In this document: one piece after another, positions 23,468 through 36,029 of the stretch
Numbering within the stretch: position 1 is the first letter of the stretch
How the letters are laid out: every line of letters starts with the position of its first letter
Assembly (NCBI GenBank): GCA_963693315.1
Contig: OY856188.1
Span: forward strand, 265,541,114-265,605,113
Length of the DNA stretch: 64,000 bases
Source of the DNA: Diogma glabrata
Taxonomy: Eukaryota > Arthropoda > Insecta > Diptera > Cylindrotomidae
Direction of reading: 5' to 3'
The notes under the pieces: generated by a model
Told to the model about the DNA's origin: nothing
What the model saw: only the letters and a program-made list of their open reading frames with translations
The model's database searches: none
Program-made: the position numbers and the translations under genes

Positions 23468-26400
23468 AACACTTCACACATCAAATTAAAATCTTACAAC
23501 AAAATAATTCTAAGAAATAATTGAAAAAAATACGCACTAAAAAAATTTTCAAACTCAAAACGTCAAACCAAAGACAAAAAGAACTTCAAAAAAAATTTCA
23601 ACTGCACAAAAAGTTAAATTTAAAAATGGAAAACATGAGTAACATGACACAAACACAATTTTGTGAGCGCACAATACACTGCAGAAGCCCAAAACATAAC
23701 TAAGATTCGAAGTCATAATGACTAAGAATGTGGCAAACGAGATGGATTGGGCAAAACAGGATCTAATATAAACCTAAAATAAATAGAATGTTTTTCAAAT
23801 AACCCAATTTTAGAGGGAAAACGAGAAATTAAAATTCCAAAATAATATAGAAGCCAATTGAGTTAGAAGTTAGCAGACATAACAAGACAAGTAAAAACGG
23901 TCCTAAAACGAACTGGAGAACAAAACAAAAACCCAAAAATATCTCAAATAAAACAGAAAAACAACTCGATTTGATGGGAAAACAAATTCAAAAAATAAAT
24001 AACAAAGAACCGAAAAACATTTAAAAATATTTTAAACTTTTTAAAACAAAATTTTGAAATTCTAAAACATATTCAAAATTTAACAATAATTAACCAAAAT
24101 AAAAAGGAGCCTTTTCAAAAAACAACCTTATTTTGAAAATTAAAAATAATAATTACAAACCTGAGTGGGAGGTTGGTAGTTGATTGCAGTAGCTGTAGTT
24201 TGGCAGTGGTCGAGCTGATACTAAACATAAAATTTTTTTAAAAAACTTAAAGTTTAAAATACGTTAAAAAATTGCAAAATCTTAAAAATTCAAAATTTCA
24301 AAAATAAAAAATTTTACAGAGCTCGAAAAATTAAATAATTCAAAAAAATTATGAATAATCAAAAATTTCAATTCAAATTTTGAAAAGAACTGAATATACA
24401 AAAAATTTCCACAAAATAACTTTTAAAATAATTACAAAATAAATGAAATATTACCAAAAAATTATATCAAAATTAGAAAAAATACCGAAATATTTACAAT
24501 AATTCAAATAAAGTTTGCAGATTTTTTTTTTAACGGCGTTCATGCTCCATGTAGGAGCGTTGCCAGGCTAATCAACTTTGAATATTCACCACGGTCATTC
24601 GCAACAGCGATAAGCAGGTAACAATTTAAAATAAATGAAACTTTAAAAAATCCAAATTTGTATTTATCTAAAAATTTCAAAATAATACATCACCAAAATT
24701 TCAGAAAACCACAAATATTAAAATGACAGCTCAACCAGTTCAAAAACTAGTTGGTTATTAAAATAAGTCAATCATCAAAAAATCACCTGATAAGCGGGTT
24801 GATGTCATCACCGGAGTCTTAAAATTCAAGACAAAGGAAAAAAATTATTAACAAGAATAGCACATTAGCTGGAGCACATAGCACATTGGCTGAAACCACT
24901 ACTAAACAACAAGATCCATTACCTGCTTGTTCCATCATCACCAACCTCCTTGACAAAACCAAAACTTTACCCTAACTTGGAATCCGCGGGATCGTAAAGT
25001 CCCGATAAGCATTAGCCTGAAGGACTAAGACTCACTCCTGCGGTAATCAGCAACACAATAAATTTTTTAAAAAAAATTGTTGTCTCCAGAACAACCCTAT
25101 TTCGATCCAAAGACCTTTGGCTTGTAATTCACGCCAATTCTTCAGCTTCTTAAATTTTTAAAAATTTTCTTCCGGAAGATCCATGCAACATTTCATCAAA
25201 TACAGTATTCAATTTACAGGCAATTTAAATTTCACAAAATCCAGTGATCTATTTTGAGTTCTCAGCAATTTTCTTAAAATATGATGCTCATGAATCAATG
25301 CAATGAAAAGTGTCTTGAATTTAGTTCAGGCAAATAATTGATAAATCTTTTGTTTAGTTAATTCAGCTTTTAGTGGAGTCATATTAACATTTTATATTGA
25401 TGTAAGAGCAAAGTTGAATTTTTTTTTGTTTTATGTTAAGGACATAAAAGTTAGTGGGCATGTAATTATGTAGCAAATTTGGAGGTCCGGAAGTGCCTCA
25501 AAAATGGCAAAAACTGGTTTTTTGGTGTTTTTTTGAGTAGGTCGCTTCACTATTTTTGAAATATTTCGGGCTTTAATGATCATAAAAAAAAAAAAATGAA
25601 AAATGTTTGTGATTAAATTTCAAATCCATCTAGGGGGGTTAAATACTTTAAAAGTGTAACCTAACCTCAAAAAACCGAATCGCGTGACTTTTTTTTTTAC
25701 TAAATTTATGATAAGGGGCGAAAAAATCGTCGAATTTTCATGAAAATTTCAGGAAACATGTATTTTAATAGTTTTAATATGGGATTTAATTTTTATGAAA
25801 ATATTTTAATTTTTTCGGCCACAATTGGCATTTTTCGATAAATTTGGTAAATGGTGCTATTATATGAGAAGTCATCCAAAATAAGATTTTCTTTTTAATC
25901 TGTACTTTTTTTTATCAAATTTAACTTAAGTATAATTAAAATTATTTTGCCTTAATTTAAATGCCCATTTTTGGGCATGAAAAAAACATTAATTTTTGCA
26001 TTTTTTTACCATATATACGGTATTATTTATACTATAATCATGTATTTTGCATAAAAGTGAAATATGCAATTCAAATTATTAAAAAATATTTTTTTAAACT
26101 ATACATAACCTACAAAACATTTTTTTCTTGCAATGCCCTAAATTGCTTTTGGTAAATAATTAAAATGTTATTACAATTATTGTAAATATTTGATATAAGA
26201 TTTTGGAAAAATGTAATATTCAATTTTTTTCAAACATTTTTCAAACATATAAAATACACAGCATAAATAATTTTACGCCAATTATGTTTTCAATTGAAAA
26301 TTCTATGTGTTATTATGGTTTCAACATTTCTAGGGTCATATTTCCAAATGGTATTTTCGTTTTAACGTTTTAAGTTTTTTCCTGATTTTTTTTATGTTCA

Positions 26401-27073
26401 CATTATTAGTTCTTTTTTGCTTTTGGTGGTTTTTCTCGTTTATTTCGGCTAGCCTTGTGACCTTTCATCTCTTGGTTTAGGTTCGATACCCTATTCACCA
26501 ACATTCATTCCTGTTTTTCTCTAAAGTGAAGCCTAAAGAAACATTCGCAGGGTGGCATGGTATTGGCTGAAACAACGAATAACCAACAAGACCTATTACC
26601 TGCTTGTTCCATCATCCCCGACCTCCTTGACGAAACCAAAACTTTACTCTATCTTGAAGTCCGCGGGATCGTAAGGACCCGATAAGCATTAGCCTGAACG
26701 ACTAATACTCACTCCTGCGGTAATCAGCAACAAAATAAAATTTAAAAAAAAAACATTAAAACCTAATCAAAAAAATTGTTGTGTCTAGAAAAACCCTGCC
26801 TGTTTCGATTCAAAGACCCAAACATTATCGCTCTGGAGGCACATTCGTTGTATAGAATAACCGATATCATGATTTAAATTATGTTTGATTTTTCCTTTTA
26901 AATTGAAGTAGAGTAGAACATTCCGGATAGAAAAATTTTAGAATATGATCGATTCTTCTAGAACGAATTGAAAACCAATTAAACAGGTTTTTTTGGACAG
27001 AATGAATTAATTGTAAACAAAACACTGTATCGCGAATATAAAATAAAATAAAATTCGCGAATATAAAATACGA
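23468..27073. other. A-rich region with pieces of dispersed repeats, no gene
   Basis: Long A-rich, ATTCAAAA-type tracts. GAGTGGGAGGTTGGTAGTTG (about 24165) recurs at about 29821. A CCGCGGGATCGTAA... CTCACTCCTGCGGTAATCAG segment occurs twice (about 24985-25050 and 26660-26730). The TTTTTCTCGTTTATTTCGGC unit near 26440 is shared with 29350 and 63710. No protein is recognisable; the frame at 25961-26155 has no motif. Confidence 0.6.
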
Positions 27074-27515
27074 GTATAGTGAATTTAAACAGTTTTATAT
27101 TATTATTTTTGAACGCTGTGTTTACTGGAAATTTCTTCATTCAATCGTTGAAGTTCTGAAGCTATTGAATATTCTTGTTAAGGAATATTGTTTGTTGTAT
27201 TGTTTTACTGTTGTTGTGAAACTTGTGTTTTTGTTTACTACTCAACGATCGAATCTAGAAGGAGAATTGGGAATAATATTTATCGAATTGAGAAATACGC
27301 AAATTCTAAGGAAGATGGAAAAATGTGACAATATATTTCAAACAATTTTGGAATTTGGAGTAGTTATTAATTGTTCTGTTAGATATCGGATACCGGCACA
27401 TTAAATGGTCTGAAACGAAAACCGAAAATCATTATTGCTTGCACATAAATGCATCACATTTTATCAATATTATTTTATTGTGATTTCAAACAATTTATAA
27501 ATTAGAATAAATTTG

Positions 27516-28387
27516 TTACGAATTTATTTTAGTATTAATCCAATCAACATAAAACGAAACTTTTGTGAAAACTCCAGGTGCGTTTTCCTGACCACATGGG
27601 AAGCATCCGTAAGAAACAATTCCAACTTGCGTCACAATTTCTGCAGCAGTTTGAACCAAAGGACCACCTGAATCACCACCACATACCGATTGGCCTCCAG
27701 ATGAATCACCAGCACAAACATTTGAATCATCTACCACAGCGTTTTTGAAAACACTTAACAATTCTTTACATTGGTTAAGATCTATTATTGGCAGTTCAGC
27801 TTTCTGCAAAATTTGTGGCATAATAGAAGTAGTATTTCTCGAACTGAGCCCCAACCACTAAGGATTGCCGTTCCTGTTGGAACACTATTTTTAACTGGTA
27901 AATTAATTACACTCACAAATTGATTGAGAAGGAATGGTGAACTTAGTTTTCCAACCGCTATATCATACGGACTTAGACATGTGATGTCCATTACATATTC
28001 TTCATGGGCGAAAAGATCGGTAATAGTACGAACTTGCTTATGTGAGTTATCATTATTTTCATTATAAAAATCAACTTCTCCAGCCATTGCTTCCAGTATA
28101 TTATCTTCTATCGATTCTGATAATTCACAATGAGCAGCAGTTAAAATCCAATTTTCTGTTAAAATAGAACCACCACATATATGTCTTGAATGCCATCGAA
28201 GTGAAATCTATAAAACACATTAATGTTAATCAAAAACTTTCAGTTGTTAGTTCAATAAATTTACCTGATATGGAAACTCATTTGGATCTGCGTCAATCCC
28301 ACCAACAATTTTCGTTTCTGATGTATTTGCATTAGGAATAAAAGCAAATACAATTATAAAAATGGCTATGAATAAGTTGAGTTCCAT
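27516..28387 (-). pseudogene. Serine protease copy 2, single-base frameshift
   Basis: Same two-exon design as copy 1: exon 1 at 28387-28265 (signal peptide, then IVGG) and exon 2 at 28207-27516 after a 57-base intron. Exon 2 is 692 bases instead of 693. One A is missing near 27840, where copy 1 reads CTCGAAACTGAG and this copy reads CTCGAACTGAG, breaking the frame in the GWGSVSRN region. His in TAAHC, Asp in YDIAVG and Ser in GDSGGPLV all survive. The single lesson-free remainder suggests a recent pseudogene, a polymorphic allele or a one-base assembly error in an A run; the sequence cannot decide. Confidence 0.88.
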
Positions 28388-28421
28388 TGTAAAATGAAGT
28401 AATAAGTTTCATTTTATTCCA

Positions 28422-28429
28422 TTATATAG
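28422..28429 (-). promoter_or_regulatory. Probable TATA box of protease copy 2
   Basis: CTATATAA on the minus strand, at the same distance from the ATG as in copies 1 and 3. Confidence 0.45.
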
Positions 28430-29310
28430 TAATTACTGTGGTATATTTACGAAACCGATAGCATTAAACTGTTTAAATTGATTGTATTTATTTAATTTAA
28501 TTTTCCATTCTGTTTTAATTATCAGATATCAGGTTACTTCGAATTTTAGACCTATAATGATGACCCTGGTAATATTTTATCCAGTTGTTAACTATGTCAA
28601 TAATGAGAGTTATAACGTTGTAAATTAGACAGAAGTTAATTCTTGTTATAATGGCAGTATTCTTCTGTCTTATTGGGCCATATAGAACAACTCACTTCTG
28701 TAAAATCATCAGCAATGCTCTTTAGAGGTTACTATAATGCTTCTTGCAATCCTAATCTAAAAAACGTGTCATGATTATTCGTAACTACAATTTGTTAGGA
28801 ATTAGTTGAAATTTCGTCTTGTTGTAAAACTGCCTATATATGCAGTTGGGTAAGCACTTTGGCTTGCATCACATAAGTAGTGTGTATAAACCTTTCTTCA
28901 GTTCAGAGCCATTTATGCATTTTTAAGGAACTGGTCTGATTAAAATTTCTGTTATTCTTTTTTAACCTTATTTGACAAAAAAATTTTGGGGTTAAAAAAG
29001 GTTCGGTTCTCGGTGTATCAAACTCTAGGTTGTTCCCCTTATTGCGCATCCTTCACATATCGTACGGTCTACTTCTTGCTCAGGCTTTCGAATTGTGTGG
29101 GAGAAATTTGAGACACACTCGATCATTCAGGTCATGGAATGTTTTTTTGTATCTGGTGTTCTATGGGTGGAAAGCAAAACCCAAGCCTCCCTGGAGCGAG
29201 GACACATACAACGTTTTAGGTAAATACGTTTTGTAATGTTGCTATTGTTTTGGTTTTGTTTAGAGAATCAGCTCAACATTTCTAGAGTCACCTTTCCAAA
29301 TAGTTTTTTC

Positions 29311-29640
29311 GTTTTAACGTTATTAGTTATTTTTTGCTTTTGGTGGTTTTTCTCGTTTATTTCGGCAAGCTTTGTGACCTTTCATCTCTTGGTTTTGGTT
29401 CGATACCCTATTCACCAACATTCATTCCTGTATTTCTCAGGACAGTTGTAGTCTGCAGCATTCTCCTTCCGTCTTGTCCTGTAATGTTCGATACCGTGTT
29501 CTCTGCATTTGTTTGTTTAAAATAAGAGTTATTGGTGCAAGGAATAAGAACGATATATGTATATTTATAATTCAGAGGTGATGTATTCTATATACAACAT
29601 TAAAATTTGACAAGAAAATAAAAGTGTAAGAAAACAAATT
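29311..29640. repeat. Dispersed repeat unit (also 63681-64000 and partly 26390-26520)
   Basis: Contains TTTGGTGGTTTTTCTCG, TTTCATCTCTTGGTTT, GGTTCGATACCCTATTCA, AGGACAGTTGTAGTCTGCAG and AACGATATATGTAT in the same order as 63681-64000. No open frame with recognisable protein. Both copies run into A-rich sequence with CAAATTCAAAA, like a LINE or SINE tail, but the family is not identified. Confidence 0.75.
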
Positions 29641-31997
29641 CAAAAAAAATACCAAGGAACCGACAAATTTAAATAAATATATTTTAAATAACTAAAACTA
29701 AATTTTGAAATTTCAAAATAAATTTCAAATTTAAAAACAATTAACCAAAATAGAAATGAGCTTTTTAAAAAAAAATAACATTTTGAAACTAAAAAACAAA
29801 CACAAGAATTACAAACTTGAGTGGGAGGTTGGTAGTTGGACGCCGTAGCTGGAGTTTGGCAGTGGTCGAGGTGATACTAAATTTGAATTTTTTTTAAAAA
29901 CTCAAAATTTAAAATATGTTAAAAATTTTCAAAATCTTAAAAATTCAAAATTTTAAAAAATAAAAATTTTAAAATTTTCAACTAAATTCAAAAAATTTAA
30001 TAATTCAAAACAAATATAAAAAATCAAAAAAAACTAAAAAAATTTCAATCCAAATTTGAAAAAGAACTGAATTAACAAAACTAATTTCCAAAACATAACT
30101 TATAAAATTATTACAAAATAAATTAAATATTAAAAAAAATTATATCAAAATTAGAAGTTATAAAAATTTGAAACTTAAAATTTCAAAAAGTACAATAAAA
30201 TTAAAAAATTTACAAAACAATTAAAAAAACTTCAAAAGAAATAAGAACTTACAAAATATTTAACTATTAAAAAATTTTTAAAGAATTAAAAAATTTAATA
30301 TATATCTTAAAATTAAAGCGATTATATCACATTATTTTAAAATTTTCACAAAAAAATTAAAAATTCAAAGTTATTAGAAATTACAATTAAATTAATATAT
30401 TGAAAAATTAAAAATATACAAAACAATTAAAAACAATTTAAAAATTACAAAAATCAACTAACAATTACGACAAATTTGACAGTTACAAAAAATTTATAAA
30501 TTTCAAAAATTAAAACTAACAGAAAAATTTAAAAATTTACAAAACATTAAAAAATTACTAAAAGTTTAATAAATGCAAAAATTCAATCAAATTTAAAAAT
30601 TGAATAAATTTCCGGAATGCAAAAGAAATTTTCAAAACACATTAATTTGTAGATAACAATTTTAAAAAAATGAAACTTTAAAAAATCCAAATTTGTATTT
30701 ATTTGAAAATTTCAAAATAACATATTAACAAAATTTCAGGAAAAAACAAAATTTAAAATGACAGGTCAACCAAACTTGACAATATATTTCAAACAAATTT
30801 GGAATTTGGAATAGTGTAAGGAATAATGGCCATAGGATAATGGCCATTGGATAATGGATACCATCCTGACCAGAAATTTACCTACTTCGATTTCAGGTGG
30901 TCATTAAAGCTCCGACGTAAGCTCAGGGTTAGGGTGTGAGTATTATTTGAAATCAAAAGTAGGTCTTGATAGACCGCAGGAACTTGGGAAAGTGGAGACG
31001 ACAAACTGGGACCATCATACCTACTTACCTTAGCCTACTTCATCTCAATCCCGATGTTGCAAACACTAATTAATCCATCAAGAGAAAACAATCACTGCAT
31101 ATAAGAAAAGAAAGACAATCCTGCCATTTATACAAATATATATTCAAAACAAATTGTATCAATGAAGAAAATTACAGTGAAATTACCACTTACGAAATAT
31201 CGCATTAAGTAAATTACATTCATTTGCTCTTAAAATTATCATAAAATAATTTTTAACTGTTATTCTATTAAATAAAAATTCACTAAATTTCTAATATCTT
31301 TGGCTATAATAATTGATTCAATTAACAAAACAAACTATAATCTCTAAATCAAGTAGCAATTAAATAAAATCTAAATAATAATGTAATAATAAAATACATA
31401 GAAATAATATCTAAATCAACTTAGCTTATGCAATATTTTTGCGAGATATCCAGATCGTTCCTCTATTAATCCATTGTAACGTATTCCAATAATTTGATTT
31501 GTTGTTGATCTTTAGTCAAACAGCCAATATACAGCCATTATTTTTAGTATTGCAGGTTTTTGGTAATGTTAATATCCATATTTCTTTACTTTATATATTT
31601 ATAACTGACTTTAATGTACAGAATAATTATATTCTCTGGACGGTAACTAACAGTAATTATGTACACTGACTGACTTTAATATATAGTTTCTTTAATTTAT
31701 AGTTAATAATTATAGTTTCCTGACGGTAACTAACAGTAATTATGTACACTAATCATACACTATAATGTTTCTGTTTATTTGGTTGGATTTAGTAAACCGA
31801 ATATATAAATAAATGTTTCTGATTTAGATTTCTAAAACTGGGTAAATTTCATGAACCAATTTACACTAGCACAACAAAGAAACAAATTTACCTACTATGA
31901 TATGAAATAGTTATTTAGCCAGAAAAAACACAGTCTCTAAGGCACTTCAAGTTTGATTTATAATTTATAATTTATAATTTATAAGCTTTTAACTAAA
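29641..31997. other. A-rich intergenic DNA, no gene recognised
   Basis: 29641-30780 is AAATTCAAAA-rich, resembling 23930-24480. 30817-31050 is a less A-rich patch with a GGATAATGGCCATTGGATAA short repeat. 31050-31997 is AT-rich with a CGGTAACTAACAGTAATTAT phrase repeated at 31642 and 31722. Confidence 0.55.
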
Positions 31998-32233
31998 CTA
32001 GAAGGCAGTGGCGTAGCTAGCATGGGTGACACCCGGGGCGGAAATTGTGGTGTCACCCCAAGAATAAAAACTGTCAATATTAATAAAAAGCCGATATACG
32101 TAATTTATAATTTTATTTAATTAATACAAATTATTTAATTAATGCAAATGAGCATTATTATTAATAAGTTATATATAATTAAAGTACTGTTTTATTATAC
32201 ATTCTTTCATATTGATGTATGAAAATGAATCTT

Positions 32234-34234
32234 TTAGGAAAGTATCTCACCAGCCATTCGTTTTTTACGACGAATTCGTCTTTTCATTGGAATGGCATAG
32301 CTCTCTGATTTCGTCGTAGCAAGATCTATTGCCTGTTTTACAATGTCATTTCGTTTTTCTTCAATATAAAGACGAAGTGACTCTATTTTTGTAATTAATT
32401 GATCAATATTTAAGGCTTTGGTTTGCTATCCAATCTGAGCACAATTTATTTCCCTAAGAACATCATTCCAAAACAAAAGATGGCAAAGAAACGTAAAATC
32501 ACACACTGCATGCATAAGGTTGTGTGCAGCGCCTCTAGTGTCTACATTTTTTTGTTAATCACTTAGCTTCTCAATTGCAGCCACAATCCCTTCAAAATTT
32601 TCGGCCAATACTTTTACTGCAGCATAATGAGCACTCTAACGAGTTGTTGAGAGTCTTTTAACAGTTGTTTTGCTGTGTTTAACAAGCACTTCCCAGCGGC
32701 TAGTCGAAGCAAAAAAAAATGTAAAAATGGCCTCCACTGTTCCGAAAAACGTTACACAAGCTACATTTTGTGCAAATGAGTATTGGCCACATAAATTAAT
32801 TGAATGATCTATGCAGCCCACAAAAATTGCTTTGTTATTTTTTGCTTTAATAATAGCTTGCACTCCTCCATGTATACCACTCATAACAGCTGCATTATCA
32901 TAACCTTGGGAACGACAATTCATAACCTCTAAACCGTCATTTTTAAGGTTTTTAAGAATTTCATCGCTTAAATCAGCGGCTTTTTTTCCATGTAAAGAAA
33001 AAAATCCAAGGAATACTTCTTTGACTTCCACTTTTCTACCATCAATTTTCACATCACGAATCACTTCAGACATTTGATCAATATGTGAAATGTCAGGTGT
33101 GCTACCAAACATAATTCCAAAATATTTAGCTGATTTAATTTCGTTGACAAGCTTAAACTTTACGTGGTTCGCTAAAACATTTATGAACTCATTTTGTATA
33201 TCTGGTGAAAAATATGATACTTTTGGTGATTTGCCATGCTCCAAATTCAAAATGTATTCTGTTAACACTACATCATACTTTGACAATAGATTGACTAGTT
33301 CTAAACAATTGCCTTTATTTTAAGAACTTTGTCCTTCATCATGTCCCCGAAATGCTAGGTTTTGTTTAGATAAAAAGAAAGTTATATCCAATAATCTGGA
33401 TAAAAGATGTTTCCACTTCTGTTTTTCATTATCTATTAATTGTAAGGCTGCGTCTCCTATCGTTTTATGACATTTCAACCTCATTTCCAAAGTTTTCCAC
33501 TTTTCAAAATTCTCCAGATGTTCATTTGAAGTTTCATGGTCGGCTACTTTGGGATTTAGTTTCCACCACTTCTGAAATCCAGTCGTAAATGCTGAATTTA
33601 TATTACAACTATTGGTGACAGCAAATATACGACAGCAGAAGCAGTACAGGCTATTATTTATAGGAGAATAAACCATCCATGACCGCAGAATTTTTTCTCC
33701 ATTAGGCATCACTTTATAAAACCATTCTTTAGAAAGATGGCGAACATTACCTTTTGTATCTAACCCGGGTCTAGATACAGTAGCAAACGGCCCTTCTCTG
33801 TTTTGAAAATGTTCACTTCCTTTTTTTATGATTTCAATGCGAACATTATCAGAGACGGGTATATTCCAATGTGATACATCTCTTAAGTCCTGAAGTGATT
33901 CACTCATACAAATACTGTCTTCGATATTAGAAGCATTAGCAGCATTATCACTATCCTTTTCAGTATTTTTTTCTGATTCGTCTTCATCATGGGTTATCAT
34001 TATTAATTCTGTGTTGTCGCTGTTACTTTCTGAAGATGAGCCAATATTCTCTGAAACATTCGTTGCATTAACGTGAGAATCAGTTTCTTTTGATGAGCCT
34101 TGGCTATCATCAGGTTTTGTAACATATTTATAAATCGATCCAGATATGCTCTGAACATCATCTATTTTAGCCTGTTTGGCCTTTCTCTGCTGGAACCCGC
34201 TTTTTCTTTTAGAAGTATGAACTCCTCGTGGCAT
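32234..34234 (-). pseudogene. hAT-type transposase (ZMYM1-like), four in-frame stops
   Basis: One uninterrupted phase of 667 codons from 34234 to 32234, broken only by stops at 33322-33320, 32638-32636, 32557-32555 and 32428-32426; there is no frameshift. N-terminal acidic/Ser-rich region, then a TTF/MYM-type zinc-finger segment (LYCFCCRIF, with downstream HETSNEHLEN), then the transposase-like core (FLSKQNLAFRGHDE, YFGIMFGSTPDIS, CRSQGYDNAAVMSG, IDHSINLCG, LSTTR just before a stop where the family has Trp). This is the architecture of hAT proteins annotated as zinc finger MYM-type protein 1-like. The usual C-terminal dimerisation domain is not evident, so it may also be truncated. Confidence 0.88.
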
Positions 34235-34994
34235 ATTTATTTTTGGGGATATTTGCTAGATGTAAAAAAATATTTTTAATTATAGTAGGTATCAGCAAAC
34301 CTATAATTCTAAATATATTTGTAGGATACTATTTCATAATAAGTACACTGTGTTAACGATTAAATACACTACCAGAATTAATTTATTTAAAATTCCTTGC
34401 AACAACTTATATTAAACAATATTGGATAAAATGGAATATACAAATCATATGCTTAATACTATTAGGAACCATTTAAAAATATTTAAATATAAAATCCATC
34501 TTTTAGAATTTTATATAAAGTATTGAAACCAAAATTAAATATCCAATTAGAATCATGCTCAATAATTTACAAATTTAATTGTGATTCTTTTGAAAAATTT
34601 TACATCTGGAAAACCGGAAAATGTTTTAAAGACTGATTTAAGGAATATCGTCTAAAAATCTAAGAAGAAAAATAATCAAAATTTAAAGTCTATTTTTAAA
34701 TTTAAAATCAAACCATTTAGTTAATAACAATCATAACTACACCACTTTTAAACAAAATTTGAATGCTTTACATTTATGTTACAAGGATTTTTTAAATAAA
34801 TTTAGTTCAAATAAATTATTATATTAGTAAATAAAAACAACTTGGACACCAAAATATTTTTATATTTTAATTTTTTTTTTTAAATAAATAAAATACAAAA
34901 TTTTTTGCTTTAGTTTTATTTTAATTTAACCCAATTAAATTCTCTAAAATGTAATGACATCATTCAATTTCACCAATAACATTTGAATTATATT

Positions 34995-35254
34995 GGCCGT
35001 GGCCCATTTCTCAAAAATGCCGATGAAATTGAAATTTTGACGTTTCTCGCTGAAATATTTTATTTTGTTTTGCTTTATATTATACTTCAAAAATTTAATT
35101 ACGAAAAAATAATTATTGAAAAACAAATATTATTTGAAATTCAACACAATCTGTCAAAATTTACTCAAGTACGATAGCAGAGTAAATTGAAATTTTTTAG
35201 TCGATTTGCAGATTCAATTTCAATTTCAATTTCATCGAGAAATGGGCCACGGCC
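34995..35254. mobile_element. Small MITE nested in the hAT element
   Basis: Perfect 18-base terminal inverted repeats: GGCCGTGGCCCATTTCTC at 34995-35012 and its inverse complement at 35237-35254. ATT flanks both sides as a possible 3-base target duplication. No coding potential. Confidence 0.75.
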
Positions 35255-35944
35255 ATTAATAACAAATAATTATGCTTCTGGCCTACTGGGATATTAAAAA
35301 TTATCAAATAATTTTTGAAATAATTAACTGATATGGTTGGCAGTAGGCCAACGTATAATTCATAAAAAATATATAAAGAAATGAAAAATGGCAAAAATAT
35401 TTACAAACGAATTCCCCTCGTTCGTTGATAAATTCTCATAATTTTTTGGAAAATTCCTAAAGCAAGTGGTATTAATAATAGCCCTCGGCCTATGGCTTCG
35501 TGCTATTATCAATATATGTATTTGCTTTCGAAATTTTTAAAACATTATTTCGAATTATCACGGCCCTTGGATGATTACTACTGATAATTTTTTTAAATGT
35601 TCAATATATGATAGTTATGTAATCCAAAGAACGATGAGTAAAATTTTAGTTTTGATATATGTACTATCAATTGCTTAATGCAAAGCAATTCTATAACAAT
35701 TGCTTTTTAACGCAAAGGGTTATACTTTTTATTGCATTTTGGGTTGTTTTAAAAATCGCGAGACCGTTTTTCAATAAAATTAAAATAAATGAAAAATTTG
35801 GCAAAATTGGCATCATAAAATTCTAACATACAATTAAAATGAATTGAAAAAACTAAAGTCAGCTTCATCCTCAATAATAATAATAGGCCCAAAAACCTAA
35901 ACTTTGCATCCTGAAATTTCGTTTTTTCTACTAATATAAGGCGT

Positions 35945-36029
35945 GTTCGATTTGACTGAAGCAACTGATACAACTGATAAATTGAATGCAATTGTTGTTG
36001 TTTTTTAAGTTGTTTCAGTCAAATCGAAC
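35945..36029. repeat. Short inverted repeat, 85 bases
   Basis: GTTCGATTTGACTGAA at the left is mirrored by TTCAGTCAAATCGAAC at the right around an about 40-base centre. Probably a miniature transposon or its remnant. Confidence 0.65.

Larger units (their letters stand above)
27074..29310. repeat. Segmental duplication block B (protease copy 2 unit)
   Basis: Matches block A on both sides of the protease: 27074-27515 against about 1428-1887, and 28388-29310 against 2761-4200. It lacks about 550 bases present in A (3355-3900) and continues into a dispersed repeat at about 29311. The plus-strand frames at 29030-29525 are frames within this repeat and have no recognisable protein. Confidence 0.8.

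Noticed and set aside
23235..23484. Minus-strand frames rich in Ile, Asp, Ser, Tyr and Arg
   Set aside because: Translation of TATCGATA repeats inside the two MITEs.
29030..29525. Three overlapping plus-strand frames of 63-71 codons
   Set aside because: They lie in duplicated and dispersed repeat DNA and have no conserved motif; the equivalent frames are not kept in block A or at 63681-64000.
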